Assembly (NCBI GenBank): GCA_900539345.1
Contig: UQBS01000011.1
Span: 1-56,045, forward strand
DNA: 56,045 bases
Direction of reading: 5' to 3'
Origin: an uncultured Coriobacteriaceae bacterium
GTDB taxonomy: Bacteria > Actinomycetota > Coriobacteriia > Coriobacteriales > UMGS124
Shown: piece by piece, positions 23,913 to 32,519 of the stretch
Layout of the letters: every line of letters starts with the position of its first letter
Position numbering within the stretch: the stretch's first letter is position 1
Made by a program: the position numbers and the translations under genes
Notes under the pieces: model-generated
Told to the model about the DNA's origin: nothing
Seen by the model: only the letters and a program-made list of their open reading frames with translations
The model's database searches: none

Positions 23913-24002
23913 TCGGTAGGCGCACCTTTTCCGTTCCCTACCTGGTATCGAAAGGCGAGAACCCCCTTGATGTATGACAAGAGCGAAACACAGGGTGTGC
24001 CC

Positions 24003-24968
24003 ATGGACCGTCGCCGCGTGCTTTGCGCGGGCCTGATGGCCCTGGGCGGTGCTGCGCTCGCAGGGCTTGCCGGCGGCTGCTCCCTCCTCGGTATCGAGAA
24101 CCCCAACGCCACTGCCAGCCAGGAAACGACGGACCCCGGCTTTCTTGAGCTCGAGGGCCTCGAGGTGCAGTTCAACGTCGAGAGCAGGTATTGGCAGTGG
24201 CTGATGATCGACGACATGTCGAGCAATCTCAACGGCCACCTCGTGGTCGCCGTTCCCGTGACGGCCGTCAACCTCGGCGAGCTGAGCAGCGTGATCAGCG
24301 ACATGTACTGCAAGGCGTACGGCCCTGACGGTTCGCAGCTGACCAGCCTGTCGAGCAGGTATGCCGACGACATCCGCAACACCGGCAACATCGCGGTGAA
24401 CGGTAGCACCACGTGCAAGATCTACCTGCCCTACAGTGGGGCGGGAACCTACACGGTGCAGTTCGACAACCTGCTGGGCCGCAAGCCTTCGGTGAGCTTC
24501 GAGATTGTGTATGACCCGCAGTGCGGCGTCGGTCCCTTCCCCACCAACATCAGCGGGCTTGACGCCGCCCAGGCGATTCCGCAGGGTGAGTCGTTCGACG
24601 TCGACGGCCTTACGCTTGCGTTCAGTACCGACGTTTCCGCCTACGAGTGGGCCACCGTGTCGGCCCCGGGCGATGAGTACTGGGACGGCAGGGGCGCGGT
24701 GGGAATTCCGCTGCGTGTGACGAACAACTCCGGCAAGACGGTGAGCTTCTCCAACGTGGCGTACAGGCTGTACTCGTCGGAAAGTTACCAGCTCTCCGAT
24801 GCTTCCTGGTGGTTCCCGAACTCCGTGGTGAATGCCCTTGGGTCGTTGGTGCCCAACCAGACGGCTCAGGCGCTGCTCTACCTCGACTACGAGTACAGCG
24901 AGGTTACCTGTCACTGCGTGTTCAGCAACGGCGGCATGCCGGTTGTTGCCGCGGTGTGGGTACCGTAA
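24003..24968 (+). CDS. Tat-type lipoprotein, unknown function
   Basis: About 321 aa from the ATG at 24003. It has a twin-arginine start (MDRRRVLCAG), a hydrophobic stretch and a lipobox LAGGC, predicting a lipid-anchored exported protein. The mature part is beta-rich with two similar halves, each with VxVPVTAVN- or GIPLRVTNN-like strands, which suggests tandem Ig-like domains. No enzyme motif is seen. A start at 23970 would add 11 residues. Confidence 0.7.
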   Translation: MDRRRVLCAGLMALGGAALAGLAGGCSLLGIENPNATASQETTDPGFLELEGLEVQFNVESRYWQWLMIDDMSSNLNGHLVVAVPVTAVNLGELSSVISDMYCKAYGPDGSQLTSLSSRYADDIRNTGNIAVNGSTTCKIYLPYSGAGTYTVQFDNLLGRKPSVSFEIVYDPQCGVGPFPTNISGLDAAQAIPQGESFDVDGLTLAFSTDVSAYEWATVSAPGDEYWDGRGAVGIPLRVTNNSGKTVSFSNVAYRLYSSESYQLSDASWWFPNSVVNALGSLVPNQTAQALLYLDYEYSEVTCHCVFSNGGMPVVAAVWVP

Positions 24969-24997
24969 AGGCATAGCCTACTTTGTATCGCGATGTG

Positions 24998-25033
24998 AGC
25001 CCTGCTTCCGCTTGTGCGGGGGCGGGGCTTTTT
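24998..25033 (+). terminator. Terminator of the lipoprotein gene
   Basis: AGCCCTGCTTCCGC pairs imperfectly with GCGGGGGCGGGGCT around TTGT and is followed by TTTTTG. Confidence 0.75.
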
Positions 25034-25087
25034 GTCGTGGGGTAGGTTGGGGGCGGTGTTCGCCTGTGGCGCGTTTGCCCCAGAAAC

Positions 25088-25120
25088 GCAAAAGGGACCA
25101 GGCAAAATGCCCGGTCCCTT
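25088..25120 (-). terminator. Terminator of tRNA-Ser(GCU)
   Basis: On the minus strand AAGGGACCGGGCA pairs with TGCCTGGTCCCTT, ending in TTTTG, just past the tRNA 3' end. Confidence 0.8.
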
Positions 25121-25131
25121 GAATGTGCGCG

Positions 25132-25225
25132 TGGCGGAGAGCTAGGGATTCGAACCCTAGAAGGGACTTTATGGTCCCTTACTCGCTTAGCAGGCGAGCA
25201 CCTTCGGCCTCTCGGTCAGCTCTCC
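25132..25225 (-). tRNA. tRNA-Ser (anticodon GCU)
   Basis: A 94-nt class II tRNA read on the minus strand. Acceptor GGAGAGC/GCTCTCC, anticodon stem CTCGC/GCGAG with GCT in the loop (reads AGC/AGU), a long variable arm (AAGGGAC/GTCCCTT), T loop GTTCGAATC, encoded CCA. Confidence 0.95.
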
Positions 25226-25367
25226 GCGTGCTGAGGGAGCATACCGCAATATTGGTCGTTTGCACAAGCCCAAATGGCCGGTATTTTAGTAACTCTGCAC
25301 AATTCCTTGAGATCTAGGCGCGAAAACGCCCTTTTGGACGACGTCCGAGCCGGACACTCGGCCACGC

Positions 25368-26327
25368 TTAGCAGAAAAAGCTGCCTGGCACGGCGATGTC
25401 GCCCTTGTTGGCCGTCGTGCGCAGGCGGTCCCAAGAGAAGACGGTCGTAAGCTCACAGGCCGAGAGGGGCTCGGGGGAGTCGACGAGGCCCGTGAGGTGG
25501 GCGAGCCTGCCGATGAGGACCTCCGGCGTACCGAAGTGGTCGCGCATGAAGCCCAGGTCGCAGTCGCGCTCGCGTTTGGAAAGGCGGCGCGTGCCATCGG
25601 GTGCCATGAGCATGGGCAGGTGCGCATAGCGAGGCTGGTCAAACCCGAGCAGACGCTGCAGGTAGATTTGTCGGGCGCACGAGGGCAGAAGATCGCGGCC
25701 GCGCACCACGTAGTCGACGCCCATGAGCGCGTCGTCGACGGTGACGGCAAGCTGGTAGGCGTGCACGCCGTCGCTGCGGCGCACGAGGAAGTCACCGCAT
25801 TCCTGCGCCAGGCATTCGAGCTGGTCGCCGTAGACCTCGTCGGTAAACTGAATCGTGCCTGAGGGATCCGCAGCCTCGGGTACGCGCAGGCGCAGCGCTG
25901 CTGGGCGCATGCGAGAGCGCTCGCTCACCTGCTCGTCGGTGAGGGCGCGGCAGGTGCCTGCGTAAATGGGCGTTCCATCACTTGCGTGGGGAGCCTGCGC
26001 GGCATGCAGCTCGGCGCGCGAGCAGAAGCACGGGTAGGTGAGGCCCATGCGCTCGAGACGGGTGGCGTACTGCTCGTATATGGCTGCTCGCTCGCTTTGG
26101 AAGACGGGGCCCTCGTCCCAGTCGAGGCCGAGCCAGCGCAGGTCGTCGATGAGTGCCTCGGTGGCGCCGGCAGGGGTCTTGCGCGGGTCGAGGTCCTCGA
26201 TACGCAGGGTGAGCGTGCCGCCCTCAGTGCGCACGGCGAGCCAGGCGATGAGCGCACACCACACGTTTCCCAGGTGCATGCGGCCCGAAGGCGTGGGTGC
26301 GAAGCGGCCGTGGGGTGCTTGTGGCAT
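25368..26327 (-). CDS. gluQ: Glutamyl-queuosine tRNA(Asp) synthetase-like (GluQ)
   Basis: 319 aa. A shortened glutamyl-tRNA synthetase catalytic domain without the anticodon-binding part. The HIGH region reads PTPSGRMHLGN and the KMSKS region RRLSKRERD. A CFC...YAGTC cysteine/tyrosine set resembles the zinc site of GluQ enzymes. GluQ attaches glutamate to queuosine of tRNA-Asp. GAGGA precedes the ATG at 26327. No queuosine genes are in view, so the role rests on the family alone. Confidence 0.85.
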   Translation of the reverse strand: MPQAPHGRFAPTPSGRMHLGNVWCALIAWLAVRTEGGTLTLRIEDLDPRKTPAGATEALIDDLRWLGLDWDEGPVFQSERAAIYEQYATRLERMGLTYPCFCSRAELHAAQAPHASDGTPIYAGTCRALTDEQVSERSRMRPAALRLRVPEAADPSGTIQFTDEVYGDQLECLAQECGDFLVRRSDGVHAYQLAVTVDDALMGVDYVVRGRDLLPSCARQIYLQRLLGFDQPRYAHLPMLMAPDGTRRLSKRERDCDLGFMRDHFGTPEVLIGRLAHLTGLVDSPEPLSACELTTVFSWDRLRTTANKGDIAVPGSFFC

Positions 26328-26506
26328 GGTTTTCCTCGGTTCGGGTGACGAAATGACGTTGCGTGCATGGGCAATGATAGCCGTGCGGGGCTTGCATGTG
26401 GGCAACCTTGCGACGAACACGCTCATATTTTGTTATTACCTCGCATGATGAGCTCAGGTGTGGGAAACTTGGAGGTGAGACAAAAGATGAGAAGAGGTAA
26501 CCACTC

Positions 26507-29500
26507 GTGAGCACAAATCAGCAGACAGATGTGCAGGCGCCCTGCATGCATCCTGCGCCTGTGCCGGAGCCGTCCTTCCTTGTGTCGCAGGACGGTGCCG
26601 TTGACATTGCCGGCGACGCCGGTGCCGTGCCGACCAAGGCGGGTCTCATAGAGCGGGCCTTCAATGCGTTGCAGGGTCGATTTGCGCCCGTCGCGTCCGC
26701 TCCGCAAGCCGACGATGACGGCTTGTACGCGTTGCCTAAAGGCTCCAAGGTGCAGAAGGTCCCCACGCCGACGGGCACGCCCGAGGGTGTGGGCTATTGC
26801 CTTGTCGCCCAGGGAATTCCCCTGCCCGCCGCCGGCGCCTCCTGGCTCGTGTCGTTTGCCGTGGGCGACGACCCCATGGTCGACGCCAAGCCCATGCGCC
26901 GCCTGCCGTGCATCCTGACCACCTGCCATGCATGCCGTGTGCGCATCCTGGCACTTATCGACGAGTTCGGACGCGTGTTCGCCACCGGCGAGGCGGTGTC
27001 GATGCCGCCTGCGCGCACGCCTGACGTGCAGTTCAAGCGCTATGCTGACCGCGATGGCGCGGGATGCGTGGAGGTTGCCCAAGAGAAGGCTCCCGCTTTT
27101 CGCGCCTGTGAGTTTATGGAAGCCACGGGAGGCATCGCCCTTACAAGCTCTCGGGTGAACCTGGGCTGCGACGCCTCGGGGCTCACGCTGTGCGCGGCCG
27201 CTGCCGTGGCCTTTCTCGTGTTCTGGCAGTTCCCGCACGATGGGGGATACTCCCTGACGGGCCTGGGCGTGCGCGATGCGCTTGGCAAGCTGCGCACCAC
27301 CGACGTGTTTGAGGCGGCGCAGGGCATCATCGACATGGACGACGAGGCTCAGGGCCGCCCTGGCGTGCTTGTGCCGGGCTTGGTGTCCTATGCAGCGCAA
27401 ACCCTGCGTGAGGCAGGCCTTGACGGCGTCGATGCGGCTTCGCTGGGTGAGACCGCGGGTCCTCAGGATGGAATCATGCCGGCCGGAGTGCCCTTCTTGG
27501 GCTCGCTTGCGTCCCATCCTGCCGGAGACGCTCCCCAGGCAAGCCAGGTGGTGCAGCACATCGCCGCCATGATCGGCGGCGCCCTTGCTGCCAGCGGAAT
27601 CCCCGGTCTCACGGTGCTCGGGGCCGCTCCGGGCTCCGCAAACCCTGCGGCGCCTGCTCCTCAAATCAAGATGATGCGCACGACGAAGTATGCGGACACG
27701 TTCTATGTCATCTTCGACCCCTCGCAGGTAAACGCCGAGGGGGCTCGCATGCTGCTGGAGGCCGAAGGCCTGTTCAATCGCCTTGTGGGCATGCAACGGG
27801 CCTACGGTGCGGAGAAGCTGCAGACGATGGGTCCCGCTGAGACTGCCGAGCTCGACGCATGGTGCACCGACCATGCCCTTGCCGCGGCCGATCCGTACCT
27901 GGGCGGTAATCCCATGCATGCCCAACCTGCTCCTGCCGGAGCGGGAGACCTCGACGTTCGCATGGCGTTCGCGCGGGGGTGCGAGTGCCTGCGCCTGCCG
28001 TATCGCTTGGAATATGAGTTTGATTACGACGCCAAGGGACATACCCTGGTGGTGGAGATCGCATCGATGCCTGCCTGCGTCATGCCGGGTCTGCGCTGGG
28101 ACAAGGGACAGGGGTGCTGGCAGCCATGCGACAAGGGGATGCGCCAGGGGCTTGCGAGCCGCTATGCCGCCTTCTCTCTTTTGGCATGCGCGGCCGTCGG
28201 TTTTTGGGCATGCCCCGATGTCGAGCAGGTTTGGGTGAACGTGCGGCGTGGGTTTGGCGCCGCGCAGAAGCTTGCTGGCGCGTCGGCCGACGGAGCAAAG
28301 CCCGAACCCTTCCTTATCCTGCCTGGTATCGGTGAGATCTGCGCTCCCACTGAGCCTGAGTGCGTGCTGTCCGCCCGCCTGAGCCGAGACCAGCTCAATG
28401 CCATGCTCGTCGACGCTGACGGCCGTGCCCGCTGCCAGGCCGACCCGTTCGAGGCGCTTTCCCGTGCCCCCCATGTCTTCAGCCTTGACGCGCACCGCAG
28501 GCTCGTGGGCGTGAAGCCCCTCTTCAACCTGGGCGATGAGCCGTTTGCCAGCGAAGAGGCCGTGCGCGAGGTCGAGCTCGACCAGCGCGTCCTGTCCGAG
28601 GAGGGCGGGGCCGAACTGGCGGCCCGTCGCGTTTGCGACCTCGGCATTTTCGAGGGTGCGACTCGCAAAGAAGAGGCCCGCCGCATCATGGAGAGCTTCG
28701 AGGGCGACGACAGCCTTGCGGCAATTGCCCAGGCCCGCGATGCCTATGAGCGCACAGAAAACCCCCTCACGCGCGCGGCTCTCATGCGCGTGATCGAGGG
28801 CATCGCGACCGACGCCATCGAGGCGGACTCGCATGACGAGGCGGCTGTGGCGCTCGACGACATCTACGGCCTGCAGGCCCAGATGGCCCGGGCCGCGCAG
28901 GCGGTGGGCAAGAATCCCAGCGAGGCGCGACGCATCCTGGAGGAGATGGTCGACTCTTCCGACATGAACGGGTGGTTCGTCGACTCCAAGACGCGGTGCT
29001 TCCGCTATTTCGACTCGTACGCCGCGCGCGCCTTGTATGGCCTGTGCTGCGCAGACGACCTGGCGGGCCGCGACTTGGCCTTGTGCGCCGACGAGTACTT
29101 CATGGCACACTACCGTCTGTCTTCCCTGCTCGACGACAACCTCGATGCTTCCGAGCAGGCCATTGCGCACGCCCGGCGGTGTGTCGAGCTTGCCCCGAGC
29201 GTGGCGGCGAGCTACCTGCGCCTGGCCCGCTGCTACTTCTCGTCGTTTGACTATGTGAGTGAGATTGCAACGCTCAAGAGTGCTTTCAAGATCATGTGGA
29301 ACCCCAAGGACCTGGGGCTTGCGCTCTACTGGCTGGGATACGCCTTCTGCATGACCGACGAGCTCGACGCCGGCATGGCGTGCTACCAGCGCAGCGTCGC
29401 CTACGATCGCACGTTGGCCGATGTCGCTTCCACCGAGCTGCGCGACCTGGCCGAGCGCCGGGGCGTCGAGATCAAGACGTTCACCGAGCGCGAGGCGAAG

Positions 29501-29686
29501 CTCGTCTTGCAGGGGGCGGGCATTGACCTCGACCTTTGTCAGCGCAACATCGACTTTCTCGTGAAGGCCGCAGGCACCGTGCTCGATGCGGGGAACAAGG
29601 GGCTTGCCTTCAAGTTGCTGGGAGCCTCCGCCATAGGCCGGCATGACGACGCCATGGCCCCGGTGCTCAGCTCCCTGGAGGTATGA
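26507..29686 (+). CDS. Large TPR-containing protein, unknown function
   Basis: 1059 aa, not recognised. The C-terminal third holds tetratricopeptide-like helical hairpins, for example HARRCVELAPSVAASYLRLARCY and LYWLGYAFCMTDELDAGMACYQRS. The N-terminal half is Ala/Gly/Pro-rich with one hydrophobic stretch (LCAAAAVAFLVFWQF, about residue 225) that is weak as a membrane helix. There is no signal peptide. AGAGG precedes the GTG start. First of three closely spaced genes (gaps of 31 and 18 bases) ending at the terminator at 31366, so the three probably act together. Confidence 0.6.
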   Translation: MSTNQQTDVQAPCMHPAPVPEPSFLVSQDGAVDIAGDAGAVPTKAGLIERAFNALQGRFAPVASAPQADDDGLYALPKGSKVQKVPTPTGTPEGVGYCLVAQGIPLPAAGASWLVSFAVGDDPMVDAKPMRRLPCILTTCHACRVRILALIDEFGRVFATGEAVSMPPARTPDVQFKRYADRDGAGCVEVAQEKAPAFRACEFMEATGGIALTSSRVNLGCDASGLTLCAAAAVAFLVFWQFPHDGGYSLTGLGVRDALGKLRTTDVFEAAQGIIDMDDEAQGRPGVLVPGLVSYAAQTLREAGLDGVDAASLGETAGPQDGIMPAGVPFLGSLASHPAGDAPQASQVVQHIAAMIGGALAASGIPGLTVLGAAPGSANPAAPAPQIKMMRTTKYADTFYVIFDPSQVNAEGARMLLEAEGLFNRLVGMQRAYGAEKLQTMGPAETAELDAWCTDHALAAADPYLGGNPMHAQPAPAGAGDLDVRMAFARGCECLRLPYRLEYEFDYDAKGHTLVVEIASMPACVMPGLRWDKGQGCWQPCDKGMRQGLASRYAAFSLLACAAVGFWACPDVEQVWVNVRRGFGAAQKLAGASADGAKPEPFLILPGIGEICAPTEPECVLSARLSRDQLNAMLVDADGRARCQADPFEALSRAPHVFSLDAHRRLVGVKPLFNLGDEPFASEEAVREVELDQRVLSEEGGAELAARRVCDLGIFEGATRKEEARRIMESFEGDDSLAAIAQARDAYERTENPLTRAALMRVIEGIATDAIEADSHDEAAVALDDIYGLQAQMARAAQAVGKNPSEARRILEEMVDSSDMNGWFVDSKTRCFRYFDSYAARALYGLCCADDLAGRDLALCADEYFMAHYRLSSLLDDNLDASEQAIAHARRCVELAPSVAASYLRLARCYFSSFDYVSEIATLKSAFKIMWNPKDLGLALYWLGYAFCMTDELDAGMACYQRSVAYDRTLADVASTELRDLAERRGVEIKTFTEREAKLVLQGAGIDLDLCQRNIDFLVKAAGTVLDAGNKGLAFKLLGASAIGRHDDAMAPVLSSLEV

Positions 29687-29717
29687 GCGCCTGTGACCGA
29701 AGCGATGGGGTGACGAT

Positions 29718-30692
29718 ATGGATTTGACAAGCAAGGTCATGGCCTTTGGGCGCAAGGCACGCCTGGAGGCTGAGCGTGCGGCCCGTGCCGCCGTGCCTGC
29801 CGTGAAGGATGCCGCCGAGCGCATTGCGCCCGCTATGAGGGATGCCGCCGAGCGTGTGACGCCAGCCGTGAAGGACGCCGCCAATCGTGTGACGCCAGCC
29901 GTGAAGGACGCCGCTGGCAAGGCTGCCGAGAAGGCGCGCGAGGTGGCCGCCCAGGCACCCGTAGCCGCACGGCGTGCGGCTGAAACTGTTGCCCATGGGG
30001 TGCAGACGGGGACGCAGGCGGCCCGCGATGGCGTCCAGGCCGCGGTGCCTGCCGTGCAGCAGGCTGCGGCGCGCACCGCGCCTGCTGTGGTGGATGCCGT
30101 CGAGAAGGCGGCTCCCACTGTGGCCGAGGCGGCGGTGGAGGCGGCTCAGTCGGCGGCCTTTGCCGCCCTCAAGGGCAAGCGCCCTGCAAGCGCCGTGGCC
30201 AATGCGGCCGCCAGCGCGGCGAAGACTGCGGCGAGTCGGGCGGGCAAGACGGCGGCCAAGGCAGTTGCCGAGGTCGCAGTGAAGAACGCGGCGGACATGC
30301 GCGAGGCCGATGCGCGTGCCCACACGGTGCACAACGCCCGTACCGGTCAAGACGTCGTGGTTGAGGCATACGTCAAGGGACCGGGCGGCAAGCGCGACTA
30401 TGCTCGTGTGTATCCCAAGGGTGCCAAGGACGACTTTGGCCCTGTGGGCAACAAAGCGGTGGGCGCATTGCTTATCATGGCAGGGCTGCCCATGCTCGTC
30501 TTGCCGGGCCCGGGCGCCGCGGCCATCGCCGCCGGCATGTACTACCTGCGCAAAGCTTCCGACCATGACGACGTGGTGCACGTTGACGCCGAGGTCCGAG
30601 ACCCCGCCCCCTCGTCGCCGTCATCGGATGGGGGACAGCCGCGCGCGTGTGATTCCAATACGACCGATCAAGACCCAACCATCAACGCCTAG
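29718..30692 (+). CDS. Ala-rich 11-residue-repeat protein with C-terminal membrane helix
   Basis: 324 aa, not recognised. The first ~200 residues are Ala/Val/Lys-rich and repeat an 11-residue unit (such as VTPAVKDAANR), as in amphipathic LEA-like or apolipoprotein-like helices. A folded segment (about 205-245) and one hydrophobic stretch (AVGALLIMAGLPMLVLPGPG) follow. It might coat a membrane or the wall face of one; this is inference. Short, acidic, disordered tail. Confidence 0.6.
   Translation: MDLTSKVMAFGRKARLEAERAARAAVPAVKDAAERIAPAMRDAAERVTPAVKDAANRVTPAVKDAAGKAAEKAREVAAQAPVAARRAAETVAHGVQTGTQAARDGVQAAVPAVQQAAARTAPAVVDAVEKAAPTVAEAAVEAAQSAAFAALKGKRPASAVANAAASAAKTAASRAGKTAAKAVAEVAVKNAADMREADARAHTVHNARTGQDVVVEAYVKGPGGKRDYARVYPKGAKDDFGPVGNKAVGALLIMAGLPMLVLPGPGAAAIAAGMYYLRKASDHDDVVHVDAEVRDPAPSSPSSDGGQPRACDSNTTDQDPTINA
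29853..29914 (+). repeat. Tandem 33-bp repeat inside the Ala-rich gene
   Basis: Two copies of a 29-base identical stretch (29853-29881 and 29886-29914) recur at a 33-base period, that is 11 codons (VTPAVKDAAxR). Further, more diverged copies lie upstream from about 29795. The identical DNA points to recent unit duplication. Confidence 0.8.
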
Positions 30693-30710
30693 TGAGAAGG
30701 AACGACTGAC

Positions 30711-31361
30711 ATGAGCGAATTCATCCCCGAGGACCTGGTGGCGGGCGAGCCCGTCATTTCCGTGCGCTGGCGCCTGCACAAGTGCGCCCTGCCGCTCAAG
30801 AGCAGGCACCTGCATGCCTTTGAGTCGCGCGGCCTTGCGGCGGGCCTCAAGAGCTGGGCGAGGCAGCACATCGAGTGGACCCTTGCTGAAGGTGCCCTCA
30901 AAGATCCCAACGGTGTCATGACGTTTGTGGTGGACGACCAGGGCCGTGCCCTCATGGGTGTTGAGCCCTATGTGGCGCTCGAGCCCATGGACGCGCAGGC
31001 CCTCATCGAGCGCGCCCGCGCATGTGCCGACGACCCCGTGCCCGGCGAGGTCGCCTGGGTTGTGCGCGAGGAAGGGGGCAAGACGTCGCTCGTGGCGCTC
31101 ATGGATGCCAGTCGCGTGCTGTCGGGTGCAAACTCGCTTATCGCCGATTTGGCGAAGACCCTCAAGATGGAGGTCTCCTTCAATCCGGAGATGCAGGCAC
31201 AGCCCGGCGACGAGGTCATGCTTGTAAGCGACGAGCACGGTGTCGTGGGCGCGACGGACGCCAACGGCGCCGCGGTGGAGCGCTTCTCGGCCTATTATGA
31301 CCGCCTTGTGGGACAGACCAAGCCCGACGCCTTCGACCGAGGCAACCTCGGCATCATCTAG
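30711..31361 (+). CDS. Conserved-looking cytoplasmic protein, unknown function
   Basis: 216 aa, not recognised. Soluble, mixed alpha/beta, slightly acidic, no signal or TM segment. AGAAGGAACG precedes the ATG 18 bases after the Ala-rich gene. Start, codon use and operon position support a real gene. A terminator follows at once. Confidence 0.6.
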   Translation: MSEFIPEDLVAGEPVISVRWRLHKCALPLKSRHLHAFESRGLAAGLKSWARQHIEWTLAEGALKDPNGVMTFVVDDQGRALMGVEPYVALEPMDAQALIERARACADDPVPGEVAWVVREEGGKTSLVALMDASRVLSGANSLIADLAKTLKMEVSFNPEMQAQPGDEVMLVSDEHGVVGATDANGAAVERFSAYYDRLVGQTKPDAFDRGNLGII

Positions 31362-31365
31362 CAGC

Positions 31366-31391
31366 AAAAGGGCCCCGTGAGGGGCCCTTTT
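31366..31391 (+). terminator. Terminator of the 26507-31361 operon
   Basis: AAAAGGGCCCC and GGGGCCCTTTT pair around GTGA. Perfect stem with T run. Confidence 0.9.
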
Positions 31392-31414
31392 CGTACTGGG
31401 AGATTATTGGGGGG

Positions 31415-32404
31415 CTAGAGTTCGTTCACGATGCATGTGGGGCGCTCGCCAGCCTCAAGCCGCGTCACGTTGTCCCACATGTGGGTCTGTCCGCGGCGCA
31501 TGCTGCCTGTCGTGATGCCGCCCAGGTGCGGGGAGAAGAGCACGTGCCGCGAAGCCTGCGGTGAGAGCTGGAGCAGGGGGTTCGACAGCTCCACGGGCTC
31601 GGGGTGCACGGTGTCCAGGCCTGCCCCGGCCAGGTGTCCGCTCTCAAGCGCCTGCGCGAGTGCTTCGTTGTCCACGAGCTGGCCGCGTGCGGTGTTTACG
31701 AGGTATGAGCCCGGTCGCATCTTTGCGAGGAAGCTCGCATTGACCATGCCCGAGGTCTCAGGGGTCACCGCGCAGTGCAGGCTCACGATGTCGCTCTTTG
31801 CGAGCAGCTCGTCGAGTTCCGCATACTCGATGCCCAGCGTTTCCTCGAGCTCGGCGGGCTTGCGTGAACGGTTGGCGTACAGCACGCGGCACCCAAAGGC
31901 GCGCAGTCGCGCCGCCGTCGCCTGCCCGATGGCGCCCATGCCCACCAGTCCCACGGTGCAGTCGGCCAGGTCGGTGATGCCCTCGCGCATGAAGCGCATC
32001 TTTACTTCCATCTGCCTGCCCTGTCGCACGGCCGCGTCGCTTGTGGCCACGCTGCGCAGAAGGCCCAGCATGAGCAGAATCGTTTGCTCAGCGACGGCGC
32101 CTGAGTTCATGCCGGCGTTGTTGCACACGAAGACGCCGCGCTCGGCCGCGCACGCACAGTCAAAGCTGTTGTAGCTCACACCCTCGCTTTGGATGAGGCG
32201 CAGCTGTGGCAGGCGGCTGATGAGGTCGGCGTCGACTGTGGCGATGGCGTCGGCTATGAGAATCTGTGTGTCAGGCATGGTGGCCACGACCTGGTCATTT
32301 GTGGCGCCGCGCCCCAAAAACACCACGTCGGGGGAGTCGACGCGGGTGTTGTCAGGCAGAATGCGCTTGTAGTAGGCCTTGTCGCCTAGGATGCAGATTT
32401 TCAC
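31415..32404 (-). CDS. D-isomer-specific 2-hydroxyacid dehydrogenase
   Basis: 329 aa. An NAD-binding Rossmann core (GLVGMGAIGQA, about 148-158) sits inside a split catalytic domain with the family residues: Arg in NTARGQLVD, Glu in HPEP and His in SPHLGG. It reduces a 2-oxoacid to a D-2-hydroxyacid or the reverse. The exact substrate is not clear; the phosphoglycerate dehydrogenase ACT/ASB domains are absent. The GTG at 32404 is taken as start because AAGGGA lies eight bases before it; an ATG at 32446 is possible. Confidence 0.88.
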   Translation of the reverse strand: MKICILGDKAYYKRILPDNTRVDSPDVVFLGRGATNDQVVATMPDTQILIADAIATVDADLISRLPQLRLIQSEGVSYNSFDCACAAERGVFVCNNAGMNSGAVAEQTILLMLGLLRSVATSDAAVRQGRQMEVKMRFMREGITDLADCTVGLVGMGAIGQATAARLRAFGCRVLYANRSRKPAELEETLGIEYAELDELLAKSDIVSLHCAVTPETSGMVNASFLAKMRPGSYLVNTARGQLVDNEALAQALESGHLAGAGLDTVHPEPVELSNPLLQLSPQASRHVLFSPHLGGITTGSMRRGQTHMWDNVTRLEAGERPTCIVNEL

Positions 32405-32455
32405 GGGATCGGTCCCTTCGATGTCGTGTTGTGTGGCGGTGAGCATATCACGCAA

Positions 32456-32494
32456 TGAAAAAGCCCCGCTCGGCCGGGCGGCCGAACGGGGCAC
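32456..32494 (-). terminator. Terminator of the NlpC/P60 gene
   Basis: On the minus strand GCCCCGTTCGGCC pairs with GGCCGAGCGGGGC and runs into TTTTTC. It overlaps the start region of the downstream dehydrogenase. Confidence 0.85.
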
Positions 32495-32519
32495 AAGAGT
32501 CGATGAAGCGCTTCGGGGA

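Noticed and set aside
22698..24974. 758-codon minus-strand frame
   Set aside because: It is antisense to the DEAD-box helicase and the lipoprotein.
26423..30118. 1231-codon minus-strand open frame
   Set aside because: It lies antisense to the TPR and Ala-rich genes, with Arg/His/Gly-rich composition typical of a shadow frame.
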